A DNA stretch of 13,051 bases. It comes from Bacteroidales bacterium. Its GTDB lineage: Bacteria > Bacteroidota > Bacteroidia > Bacteroidales > UBA932. Of the stretch, positions 1-6,088 are shown in pieces. The notes under the pieces are model-generated. The model searched no databases. It had not been told where the DNA came from and was given only the letters and a program-made list of their open reading frames with translations. The stretch is taken from NCBI GenBank assembly GCA_024401945.1, contig JAKSKC010000032.1, positions 1 to 13,051 on the forward strand, in the 5' to 3' direction. Numbering within the stretch: the first letter of the stretch is position 1; every line of letters begins with the position of its first letter. The position numbers and the translations under genes were made by a program.

Positions 1-11
1 TTCTTTGCCAT
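1..11 (-). CDS. rplE: 50S ribosomal protein L5, first codons only (partial)
   Basis: Only an ATG followed by codons for Met-Ala-Lys and two further bases lies inside the window, reading off its left edge. The call rests on position: the ATG begins 2 nt after the rplX stop codon, and rplE is the gene that follows rplX in the conserved S10/spc ribosomal gene order. L5 binds 5S rRNA in the large subunit. The visible sequence is far too short to identify the protein on its own. Confidence 0.5.
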
Positions 12-13
12 AA

Positions 14-331
14 TTACTTGATCTCCTCCCCAGATTTTTTAGCGTAACGGATCTTATTCTCCCCTTCCATCTTGTAACCTACGCGGGTAGGCTTTCCTGA
101 CTTAGGGTCGATAAGATTGAGATTTGAGATATGGATAGTTGACTCCTGCTTGATGATACCACCCTGAGGAGCTTTGCTGTTAGGTTTGGTGTGCTTGCTG
201 ACCATATTGATACCTTCAACAACAGCACGGTCCTTGGAAGGATCGACGGAAAGGACCTTTCCTGTCTTTCCCTTGTCATTACCGGCATTTACATACACGG
301 TATCACCTTTCTTAATGTGTAATTTTTTCAT
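14..331 (-). CDS. rplX: 50S ribosomal protein L24
   Basis: A 105-residue protein of the usual length for bacterial L24, an assembly-initiating protein that binds 23S rRNA near the polypeptide exit tunnel. The N-terminus carries a KOW motif at about residues 6-33 ([20 protein letters not shown]), with the conserved glycines and basic residues. The C-terminal part has the typical lysine-rich L24 sequence, including the PTRVGYK segment. The start ATG lies 12 nt after the rplN stop, and the stop is 2 nt before the putative rplE start, so it belongs to the rplP-rpmC-rpsQ-rplN-rplX run. The identification is secure. Confidence 0.97.
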   Translation of the reverse strand: MKKLHIKKGDTVYVNAGNDKGKTGKVLSVDPSKDRAVVEGINMVSKHTKPNSKAPQGGIIKQESTIHISNLNLIDPKSGKPTRVGYKMEGENKIRYAKKSGEEIK

Positions 332-343
332 AATGCTTAATTG

Positions 344-709
344 TTAAAGGACTTCCGGTGCCAGTGAGACGATTTTCATGAAATTCTCACGCAACTCTCT
401 GGCAACAGGGCCGAAGATACGTGTGCCGCGGAGTTCTCCCGCATTGTTAAGAAGAACGCAGGCGTTCTCGTCAAAACGGATATATGAGCCATCCGCCCTG
501 CGGATTTCCTTCTTGGTGCGGACAACGACAGCCTTGGAAATGGTTCCCTTCTTTGCTTCAGCACCAGGGATAGCGCTCTTGATGGATACGACAATCTGAT
601 CTCCGACCGTCGCATAACGGTGACGTGTACCGCCAAGTACGCGGATGCAGAGGACTTCCTTTGCTCCGCTGTTGTCAGCCACCTGTAAACGTGTTTCCTG
701 CTGTACCAT
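344..709 (-). CDS. rplN: 50S ribosomal protein L14
   Basis: A 121-residue protein matching L14 over its full length. Diagnostic segments are the N-terminal [16 protein letters not shown], the central [14 protein letters not shown], the [11 protein letters not shown] stretch, and the terminal [14 protein letters not shown]14 sits at the subunit interface and contacts 16S rRNA through an intersubunit bridge. It starts one nucleotide after the rpsQ stop, which implies translational coupling, and is followed after 12 nt by rplX. Nothing is missing or unusual. Confidence 0.98.
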   Translation of the reverse strand: MVQQETRLQVADNSGAKEVLCIRVLGGTRHRYATVGDQIVVSIKSAIPGAEAKKGTISKAVVVRTKKEIRRADGSYIRFDENACVLLNNAGELRGTRIFGPVARELRENFMKIVSLAPEVL

Positions 710-710
710 A

Positions 711-965
711 TTACTTTGCTTTTTCTACGATTTCTACTAATCTCCAGTTCTTGGTCTTGCTCAGAGGACGGGTTTCCATGATGCGGACGGTATCACCCTC
801 ACCGCACTCGTTCTTGTCGTCCTGTGCAACGAACTTTGTGGTCTTCTTGACGAATTTTCCGTACAAAGGATGTTTCTCTTTGGTTTCAACCGCAACGACG
901 ATGGACTTGTCCATCTTGCTGCTGACCACTACTCCTACTCTTTCCTTACGAAGATTTCTTTCCAT
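711..965 (-). CDS. rpsQ: 30S ribosomal protein S17
   Basis: An 84-residue S17, an early 16S rRNA-binding protein with an OB fold. Recognisable family segments are [20 protein letters not shown] near the N-terminus, the [11 protein letters not shown] segment, and the [19 protein letters not shown] segment near the C-terminus. The length is normal. It begins 13 nt after the rpmC stop, and its stop is one nucleotide from the rplN start. The gene lies within the downstream half of the split S10 cluster. Confidence 0.97.
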   Translation of the reverse strand: MERNLRKERVGVVVSSKMDKSIVVAVETKEKHPLYGKFVKKTTKFVAQDDKNECGEGDTVRIMETRPLSKTKNWRLVEIVEKAK

Positions 966-978
966 AAGTCATCGAATT

Positions 979-1173
979 TTAGTTCTGTTTTTCTTTTTCA
1001 GCAAGGATAGTGATCATAAGAGCGATATCCCTTCTGGCCTTTTTTAATTTGGACGTATCCTCCAGCGGAGAAATAGCGTGATTGATCTTCATTGTGTCCA
1101 GATTGCTCTTTTCAACTGCAATCCTGTCGCGGAGGTCTGCTACAGACATCTCACGTGCTTCTGCTGCTTTCAT
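979..1173 (-). CDS. rpmC: 50S ribosomal protein L29
   Basis: A 64-residue helical protein with the L29 signature. It starts MKAAEAREMSVADLRDRI, continues with a helical hairpin, and ends in a region with the LEDTSKLKKARRDIALM pattern (compare the conserved arginine/isoleucine-rich segment of the family). L29 lies at the exit tunnel, where targeting factors dock. The start is 18 nt after the rplP stop and rpsQ follows after 13 nt. The canonical rplP-rpmC-rpsQ order supports the call. Confidence 0.96.
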   Translation of the reverse strand: MKAAEAREMSVADLRDRIAVEKSNLDTMKINHAISPLEDTSKLKKARRDIALMITILAEKEKQN

Positions 1174-1191
1174 TTCTCTTTCTCCGTTTAA

Positions 1192-1611
1192 TTATTCAAC
1201 ATAATCCCTGCGAACGACGAACTTTGTCGCGATAGGCAGTTTGTTGGCACCGAGGCGCATTGCTTCCTTTGCAATCTCGAGTGAAACACCCTCTGCCTCG
1301 AAGATGATTCTGCCCGGAGTAATAGGAGCAACGAATGCATACGGATCACCCTTACCTTTACCCATACGGGTATCAAGAGGCTTCTTGGTGATCGGCTTCA
1401 CAGGGAAGACCCTGATCCAGAGCTGACCCTCACGGTTCATGTGACGGGTGATAGCCTGACGTGCAGCCTCGATCTGCTGCGCTGTAAGCCAACAATTTTC
1501 AAGGGTCTTGAGTCCGAAAGAACCGAAAGAAAGCTGTGCGCCTCTCTGGGCATTGCCCTTCATGCGGTTTTTCTGTTCCCTTCTAAACTTTGTTCTCTTT
1601 GGTTGTAACAT
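1192..1611 (-). CDS. rplP: 50S ribosomal protein L16
   Basis: A 139-residue L16, a late-assembling protein near the peptidyl-transferase centre and A-site tRNA. It shows the family's N-terminal [19 protein letters not shown], the RMGKGKGDP loop preceded by [11 protein letters not shown], and the [19 protein letters not shown] segment. Start and length are standard. In most bacteria rplP follows rpsC within a few nucleotides. Here the upstream neighbour is a 280-bp intergenic region holding a promoter and a hairpin leader, and rpsC lies about 10 kb away. So rplP is the first gene of its own transcription unit in this genome. Confidence 0.98.
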   Translation of the reverse strand: MLQPKRTKFRREQKNRMKGNAQRGAQLSFGSFGLKTLENCWLTAQQIEAARQAITRHMNREGQLWIRVFPVKPITKKPLDTRMGKGKGDPYAFVAPITPGRIIFEAEGVSLEIAKEAMRLGANKLPIATKFVVRRDYVE

Positions 1612-1645
1612 CGCTGTATTACTTTAAAATAATAAATTTCTTTCT

Positions 1646-1690
1646 AAAATCCTGAAAATCAGCGTTTTACGCTATTTCAAGGCGGATTTT
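1646..1690 (-). promoter_or_regulatory. Structured 5' leader hairpin of the rplP operon
   Basis: Read on the minus strand, the predicted 5' end of the rplP transcript can fold into a 17-bp interrupted stem. The outer arm AAAATCC (1690-1684) pairs with GGATTTT (1652-1646). After a GCCT bulge, TGAAA pairs with TTTCA. At the top, AGCGT (1673-1669) pairs with ACGCT (1665-1661) around an AAA loop. The hairpin starts within a few bases of the inferred transcription start, and about 34 nt of AU-rich leader separate it from the rplP ATG. It lacks a clean U-tract, so it does not look like a terminator. It could stabilise the mRNA or bind a ribosomal protein; the function is inferred. Confidence 0.55.
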
Positions 1691-1697
1691 GGGACTG

Positions 1698-1728
1698 CAA
1701 ATTTACAAAAAATTCCCGAAACGGCAAG
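1698..1728 (-). promoter_or_regulatory. Promoter of the rplP-rpmC-rpsQ-rplN-rplX unit
   Basis: On the minus strand, TAAATTTG (1705-1698) is an exact match to the Bacteroidota -7 box TAnnTTTG. CTTG (1728-1725) stands 19 nt upstream, in the place of the -33 TTTG element. The expected start point is around 1691-1694, giving a leader of about 80 nt. A small inverted repeat, TTGAAA/TTTCAA (1734-1749), lies just upstream. Confidence 0.65.
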
Positions 1729-1877
1729 ATAATTTGAAAGATTTTTCAACATTTTCGACAAGGAATCCAACTACTCAACTATGCGAAATTTCAATCAGTT
1801 ATGAATGATGAAAAAAAATATTTCCGCCTCGTTTCGACAGAGCCTCCGGAGAGTGAGTCATAAAGCATGATTTTTGC

Positions 1878-1885
1878 TAAATTTG
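1878..1885 (+). promoter_or_regulatory. -7 box of the DUF4294 gene, abutting its start codon
   Basis: TAAATTTG matches the Bacteroidota -7 consensus exactly and lies only 6 nt before the ATG at 1892. With the usual distance from box to start point, transcription would begin at or within about 3 nt of the start codon, giving a leaderless or nearly leaderless mRNA. No good TTTG -33 element is seen at the expected spacing, which lowers confidence. Confidence 0.45.
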
Positions 1886-1891
1886 CCGTCG

Positions 1892-2653
1892 ATGAAACAC
1901 TTCTTCAAAATAGTGCTCGCAGCGGCGGCCCTGCTTGCCGGTGCGCTCCAGACGGCCTATCCGCAGGACGGGAGATCCCGGCGCGGCTATCTCATGGCCA
2001 TAAGGGTGGACGAGAAGGGGGACACGACGTTTCTGGACAACATAGACCCGGTATGGATCTTCCCGCGCGGCAGGAAGATGAAGAAGGGGGACTGGCGCAA
2101 GGAGTACAAACTGGTCTACAATTTCAACAAGGTCTATCCGTACGCGCTCGTCGGCAGGAAGATGATGGCTCAGGTGGACAGCACCATCGCGACCGACGTC
2201 TCGAAGAAGTCCGAGAGGAAGAAATACATAGACCAGGTCGAGAAGGAACTCTTCAGACTGTTCGAGAAGGACATCCGCAAAATGACCATCTCGCAGGGAA
2301 TGGTGCTGCTCCGGCTGGTGGACCGCGAATGCGGGATGAACGGATATGAAATAATCAAGACCTACGAGAACGGCTTCGCTGCCGGATTCTGGCAGATGGT
2401 GGCCAGGATATTCTCGCACGACCTCAAGACCAGATACGACCCTAAGGGCAAGGATGCCAGAATAGAGGAACTTGTCAGGATATGGGATTCGGGCGAATGG
2501 AATTCCTTCTATTTCTCAATTTTCTTCGAGAATCCGCAGAAGACCGTCATCCAGAGGGAGAATCTGGAATCTACCGTTGAAAAGAAGAACGTGTCAAAGT
2601 CCGGCCGTCAAAAAACAGATAAGGCGAATCGTCAATCCAGGACGGCAAAATAA
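1892..2653 (+). CDS. Exported DUF4294 family protein, function unknown
   Basis: A 253-residue protein with a classical signal peptide (MKHFF, then a hydrophobic run of Leu/Ala, cleavage probably near residue 25 after AYPQ). I chose the ATG at 1892 because it starts the signal peptide cleanly; an in-frame TTG at 1874 would add six residues. The mature part resembles the Bacteroidota family DUF4294: a TTFLDNIDPVWIFPRG segment, an NKVYPYALVGRKM segment, a charged helix, and the GFAAGFWQMVARIF and LKTRYDP segments. Biochemical role is unknown; a periplasmic location is inferred. The last 30 or so residues are basic and low in hydrophobics, and the final 83 bp overlap the 3' end of the opposing lpxH gene. 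Confidence 0.85.
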   Translation: MKHFFKIVLAAAALLAGALQTAYPQDGRSRRGYLMAIRVDEKGDTTFLDNIDPVWIFPRGRKMKKGDWRKEYKLVYNFNKVYPYALVGRKMMAQVDSTIATDVSKKSERKKYIDQVEKELFRLFEKDIRKMTISQGMVLLRLVDRECGMNGYEIIKTYENGFAAGFWQMVARIFSHDLKTRYDPKGKDARIEELVRIWDSGEWNSFYFSIFFENPQKTVIQRENLESTVEKKNVSKSGRQKTDKANRQSRTAK

Positions 2654-3302
2654 CGAACCTGCCTCCGTTCGGAAGGGTCTCGTCCACACTTCTGTGAAAA
2701 TGTCCGAATATGAAGAAGTCCACATCCTTATGGGCGGAGGCCCAGCGGAAGAGAGGTTCTTCGGACGGGATGAATTCGTATCCTCCGTGCCTCCTCCGGT
2801 TCTTCCTTGACCATCCCTTCCCTATCCGGTAGGCTATCCAGGGGTGAAGGGTGCTGAAAAGGGCCTGGAGGATCCTGTTGTCAAAAACCTTCCTCATAAG
2901 TCTGTAGCCCGCGGTGGCACCGGACAGCCCGTCACCGTGGCCGAGGCAGAACTTCCTGCCGGCCAGCTCGACATAATAAGGCTGCTCCAACTTCCTGATC
3001 CCGAGTTCCTCGAAGAAACTGAACGTCCATATATCGTGGTTCCCGGGGAAGAAATACACCTTGACGCCCGCATCCACAAGGTCGATCAGCTGGGCGAGAG
3101 CCCTTGCTCCGTCCTTCGGGACAACATCCCTGTATTCATACCAGAAATCCCAGATATCGCCAAGCAGATAGAGCGCCTCCGCAGTATCCCTCGGGATGCT
3201 TTTGAGAAAACCGACGAATCGCTCCTCCCTGTCCGCAGGATTACCGGCATCGAGACCCAGATGGACATCGGCGGTGAAATATATTCCAGTCCTTCCAGCC
3301 AT
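2571..3302 (-). CDS. lpxH: UDP-2,3-diacylglucosamine diphosphatase-like metallophosphoesterase (LpxH family)
   Basis: A 243-residue calcineurin-like phosphoesterase. All metal-binding motifs are present: D12-x-H14 (TADVHLG), G48-D49-x-x-D52 (LLGDIWDFW), G87-N88-H89-D90, H122-G-D124, and G200-H201-F-H203. Size, the GDIWDFW motif and the long insert between the HGD and GHFH motifs fit LpxH, which hydrolyses UDP-2,3-diacylglucosamine to lipid X in lipid A synthesis at the inner membrane. The ATG immediately follows the uppP stop codon with no gap, making it the last gene of ftsX-DUF3098-uppP-lpxH. Another metallophosphoesterase role is possible, but the family assignment is good. Its 3' end overlaps the DUF4294 gene tail to tail. 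Confidence 0.85.
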   Translation of the reverse strand: MAGRTGIYFTADVHLGLDAGNPADREERFVGFLKSIPRDTAEALYLLGDIWDFWYEYRDVVPKDGARALAQLIDLVDAGVKVYFFPGNHDIWTFSFFEELGIRKLEQPYYVELAGRKFCLGHGDGLSGATAGYRLMRKVFDNRILQALFSTLHPWIAYRIGKGWSRKNRRRHGGYEFIPSEEPLFRWASAHKDVDFFIFGHFHRSVDETLPNGGRFVILPSWIDDSPYLFFDGRTLTRSSFQR

Positions 3303-4115
3303 TTACAGAACACTTGAAACTATGACGGCGATACCGACTACGGCACAGTAGAGGGCAAACCATTTCAGCCTGGCCTTCTTCACCAGGGCTATCATTACCT
3401 TGCACGCCAGAAGCCCGCTGGCGAACGCAGCAACGAATCCGGCAAGCAAAGCGGGAACCGATACCGCACTCCCGGTGAAATCGCCTCCCACCACATCGAG
3501 GAAGGCCTCTCCGAGAATCGGCACGAGGACCATCAGGAACGAAAATTGGGCCACGTTCTCCCTCCCGGCACCGCACAGAAGCCCTACGCTGATGGTGGTT
3601 CCGGAACGGGAAAGGCCCGGAATCACAGCTATCGACTGGGCAACGCCTATGATGAACGCCTGAGGGTAGGATATCCCGTTAAGGGCCTGTTTCCCGGACC
3701 CGGACAGTCCCTTTCCGGCCACTATGTCGGAGAACAGCAGCAGGAGCGCTGTCACCACAAGGGCGACGCCGACCACGACAAGCGAACTGAAGAGAGCCTC
3801 AACCTGGTCCTTGAAGAAGACACCGACTATGAATACCGGTATCATCGACACGAGTATCTTCAGCACATAGTCCGTCTCATCGTTGTATCTGAATTTGAAG
3901 AATCCTCCCAGAAGGCGCATTATCTCCTTGCGGAACACCACTATCGTGGCCAGCACCGTGGCGGCGTGGACGGTCACCTCGAACACCAGGTCATCCGAAT
4001 ATTCAATGCCCAGAAGCGCTTTCCCGATAGCCAGATGCCCGCTGCTGCTGACCGGAAGGAATTCTGTCAATCCCTGGACTATACCGAGGACCAGGGCCTG
4101 CCACCACTCCATCAT
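3303..4115 (-). CDS. uppP: Undecaprenyl-diphosphatase UppP (BacA)
   Basis: A 270-residue polytopic membrane protein that dephosphorylates undecaprenyl diphosphate, recycling the lipid carrier for peptidoglycan and other envelope glycans. The two family signatures are intact: the Q14-G-L-T-E18-F-L-P-V-S-S-S-G-H27 motif near the N-terminus and P166-G-L-S-R-S-G-T-T174 in the second half, which together form the active site. The length is typical (about 265-275). The start codon overlaps the DUF3098 stop as ATGA; a second ATG follows directly, so the start could be one codon later. The downstream lpxH starts right after its stop. Overexpression of this family confers bacitracin resistance in other bacteria. 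Confidence 0.97.
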   Translation of the reverse strand: MMEWWQALVLGIVQGLTEFLPVSSSGHLAIGKALLGIEYSDDLVFEVTVHAATVLATIVVFRKEIMRLLGGFFKFRYNDETDYVLKILVSMIPVFIVGVFFKDQVEALFSSLVVVGVALVVTALLLLFSDIVAGKGLSGSGKQALNGISYPQAFIIGVAQSIAVIPGLSRSGTTISVGLLCGAGRENVAQFSFLMVLVPILGEAFLDVVGGDFTGSAVSVPALLAGFVAAFASGLLACKVMIALVKKARLKWFALYCAVVGIAVIVSSVL

Positions 4116-4327
4116 TTCTTCTTCATGATTGAAATGATGATGATAACGATCCCGGCCAGAATCACTACCGGAGCGGCTACCAGACGGCGGAAATCAAACA
4201 TCGCGGGGTTGAACACCTCAGGATCCTTGACACCGCCTCCCGAAAGAAGGATGAAACCGGCTATCATCACCAGAAGTCCGGCTATCATAAGTTTGACCCC
4301 CTTGGGAGTCATCGCCATTTTATCCAT
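4112..4327 (-). CDS. DUF3098 small membrane protein
   Basis: A 71-residue protein with two predicted transmembrane helices: about residues 13-29 (LMIAGLLVMIAGFILLS) and about 49-68 (RLVAAPVVILAGIVIIIISI). They are joined by a short loop with the GGGVKDPEVFNP segment, and the protein ends in a lysine-rich tail. This arrangement and sequence match the Bacteroidota family DUF3098, which I recall commonly lying between ftsX and uppP. Function is unknown. Its start overlaps the end of ftsX by 8 nt and its stop overlaps the uppP start by 4 nt, so the three proteins are probably made in coupled amounts. Later in-frame ATGs at codons 4 and 6 could also be the start. Confidence 0.85.
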   Translation of the reverse strand: MDKMAMTPKGVKLMIAGLLVMIAGFILLSGGGVKDPEVFNPAMFDFRRLVAAPVVILAGIVIIIISIMKKK

Positions 4328-5198
4328 ACAATTCGCTTTTAGACATCGAGAGCAGTCTGTTCATCACGAAGAACGTACTCACCAGACAGATGAGAAGTCC
4401 TGACACGAACACTATGAGTGCCACCAGGGCAAGCATTGACGGCTCAACTATTTCGAAAAGCTGAGGGACCGACTTCCTGACGAAGTAATACCCCAGCGCC
4501 AGAATTCCTATGGCCACAACGGAGGACAGGGCCCCCTGCAGCATCGCCTTACCCATATACGGCCTGCGTATGAAGGACCTGGAGGCGCCCACCAGCTGCA
4601 TCGTGCTCACCGAATACCGTTTGTTGAACAGGGTCATCCGGACCATATTGCTTATGAGGATGACGGATATGAACAGCATTATTGCGATGAACACCCCGAT
4701 GATCAGATATATCCTCGACATATTGGTGCTCAGGGCCTCAACCAGAGCCTGTTCACACTCCACCTCGTCCACTATCGGAGTCCGGGAAAGTTTCTCCCTT
4801 ACGACCTCGAGGCTGTCCACGGACACATATTCCGACTGCAGGAAAAGATCGACGGAGGTAGGTATGGGAACAGCGTCGAACACTTCCACGAAATCCTCTC
4901 CAAGCATCTCCTTGAGTTCCTGAAGACCCTGGTTCTTGTCCACCAGGACTGCATCGGAGACAAACGGTTCCTCTTTCAGCTCTTCGGCATAGACAGCCCC
5001 TTCAGCATCCGTGACATCCGGTTTCAGAAGTACGGACACCTTAAGGCTCTCCTTGAAATAATCGGAGACTTTCTGTGCGTTGACCAGCAGGAAAGAACCG
5101 CAACCGACGAGGACAAGGACCAGACTGATGCTGACTATTGAGGAGACAAATGTTCCCAACTGCCTGCGAGCCAATATACTTTTCCTTTTTGCGGTCAT
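4320..5198 (-). CDS. ftsX: Cell division protein FtsX
   Basis: A 292-residue FtsX, the membrane partner of the ATPase FtsE, which activates peptidoglycan hydrolases at the division site. The topology fits: TM1 at about residues 16-39, a large extracytoplasmic domain (about 40-160), then three C-terminal helices (about 162-187, 219-239, 256-278). The cytoplasmic loop contains the conserved MTLFNKRYSVSTMQLVGAS segment between TM2 and TM3. It is the first gene of an operon with DUF3098, uppP and lpxH. ftsE is not adjacent. A promoter box lies about 20 nt upstream, so the leader is very short. The call is secure. Confidence 0.95.
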   Translation of the reverse strand: MTAKRKSILARRQLGTFVSSIVSISLVLVLVGCGSFLLVNAQKVSDYFKESLKVSVLLKPDVTDAEGAVYAEELKEEPFVSDAVLVDKNQGLQELKEMLGEDFVEVFDAVPIPTSVDLFLQSEYVSVDSLEVVREKLSRTPIVDEVECEQALVEALSTNMSRIYLIIGVFIAIMLFISVILISNMVRMTLFNKRYSVSTMQLVGASRSFIRRPYMGKAMLQGALSSVVAIGILALGYYFVRKSVPQLFEIVEPSMLALVALIVFVSGLLICLVSTFFVMNRLLSMSKSELYG

Positions 5199-5217
5199 AT
5201 TTCACCAATTTCGGGTT

Positions 5218-5246
5218 CAAAGATAGTTAATTATCGAAATATCAAA
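5218..5246 (-). promoter_or_regulatory. Promoter of the ftsX operon
   Basis: On the minus strand, TATCTTTG (5225-5218) fits the -7 consensus TAnnTTTG. TTTG (5246-5243) is a candidate -33 element with a somewhat short 17-nt spacer. The leader to the ftsX ATG at 5198 would be only about 13-16 nt. The site is back to back with the promoter of the plus-strand gene at 5269. Confidence 0.5.
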
Positions 5247-5255
5247 AAATTTTCT

Positions 5256-5263
5256 TACCTTTG
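5256..5263 (+). promoter_or_regulatory. -7 box of the GT5-domain gene, abutting its start codon
   Basis: TACCTTTG fits the Bacteroidota -7 consensus TAnnTTTG and is followed after 5 nt by the ATG at 5269. As with the DUF4294 gene, transcription would start at or next to the start codon. No convincing -33 element is visible in the AT-rich stretch upstream. Confidence 0.45.
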
Positions 5264-5268
5264 TGATA

Positions 5269-6087
5269 ATGGGCGATTGTACACAGAAGATATTGTTCGT
5301 TAATACGGAGATATTTCCGTATCTGCCGGAATCCACCGTTTCCAACATCGGTAGGTTCCTCCCTCAGGGCATCCAGGAACGTAAGAAGGAGATCCGTTCC
5401 TTCATGCCGCGCTACGGGTGCATAAACGAGCGCAAGAACCAGCTCCACGAGGTTATCCGTCTGTCAGGTATGAACATCATCATATCCGACGTGGACAAGC
5501 CGCTGATCATCAAGGTGGCTTCCATCTCGTCAGCCAGGATGCAGGTCTATTTCATCGACAACGAGGACTATTTCCGCCGCAAGCAGATCGCACGCAGCGA
5601 TGCGGGTGAGTTCTTCAGCGACAACGATGAAAGGGCCATATTCTTCGCCCGCGGAGTTATGGAAACCGTCAAAAAACTCAGATGGGCTCCGGATATCGTT
5701 CATTGCCAGGGATGGATATCGCATCTCGTGCCGCTGTACCTCAAGAAAATCTACAAAGACGATCCAATATTTTCATCAAGCAAGGTTGTCCTGTCCCTCT
5801 ATGACGACATCGCCGGCGAGACCTTCGACAAGGATTTTGCGGGGAAGCTGTCTTTCGGCGGCGTTTCGGCGGCGGATGCCCCTTTCCTCACGGAAGCCAA
5901 TGGCATAAATCTTGCTAAAACGGCCGTACAGTACTCTGACGGGGTGATTCTTGGTTCTGAGGGCATTGCTCCCGAACTGACGGATTACTGCAAGGAACTC
6001 GGACTTCCTGTTCTCGGCTTCAACGCCGGGAGCATTGAGGACGGAAGCTACGTCGATGAGTACAACCGGTTCTATGAGAATTTGTAA
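5269..6087 (+). CDS. Orphan glycogen/starch-synthase N-domain protein (GT5-like), probably not a full synthase
   Basis: A 272-residue protein related to the N-terminal (Glyco_transf_5) half of glycogen synthase. It begins with ILFVNTEIFPYLPES, then GRFLPQGIQERKKEIRSFMPRYG, and contains D142-IVHCQGW149-ISHLVPLYLK, equivalent to the DVVHAHDW...LVPLYLK segment of GlgA. The C-terminal nucleotide-sugar half of true synthases (about 200 residues) is absent. The K-x-G-G-L motif expected after the first strand is replaced by PESTVSNIG at residues 20-28. Glycogen synthesis is therefore doubtful; a binding or scaffolding role is more likely, but this is inference. An in-frame GTG at 5263 overlaps the promoter box, so the ATG at 5269 is preferred. 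The DUF4270 gene begins one nucleotide after its stop, so the pair is co-expressed. Confidence 0.8.
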   Translation: MGDCTQKILFVNTEIFPYLPESTVSNIGRFLPQGIQERKKEIRSFMPRYGCINERKNQLHEVIRLSGMNIIISDVDKPLIIKVASISSARMQVYFIDNEDYFRRKQIARSDAGEFFSDNDERAIFFARGVMETVKKLRWAPDIVHCQGWISHLVPLYLKKIYKDDPIFSSSKVVLSLYDDIAGETFDKDFAGKLSFGGVSAADAPFLTEANGINLAKTAVQYSDGVILGSEGIAPELTDYCKELGLPVLGFNAGSIEDGSYVDEYNRFYENL

Positions 6088-6088
6088 C

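Noticed and set aside
1646..1690. The rplP leader hairpin as an intrinsic terminator
   Set aside because: It is followed by AGAAAGAAATTT rather than a U-tract, and it sits at the start of a transcript rather than after a gene.
1877..2419. Long minus-strand open frame opposite the DUF4294 gene
   Set aside because: It is His/Leu-rich with no recognisable domain and lies wholly antisense to a protein with a signal peptide and family motifs; a shadow of codon bias.
3546..4403. Long plus-strand open frame opposite uppP, DUF3098 and the ftsX end
   Set aside because: It spans three well-identified minus-strand genes, has a low-complexity His/Arg/Tyr-rich translation, and no domain.
5263..5268. GTG at 5263 as the start of the GT5-like gene
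   Set aside because: It uses the last base of the TACCTTTG box; the ATG two codons later fits the family N-terminus and the promoter position.
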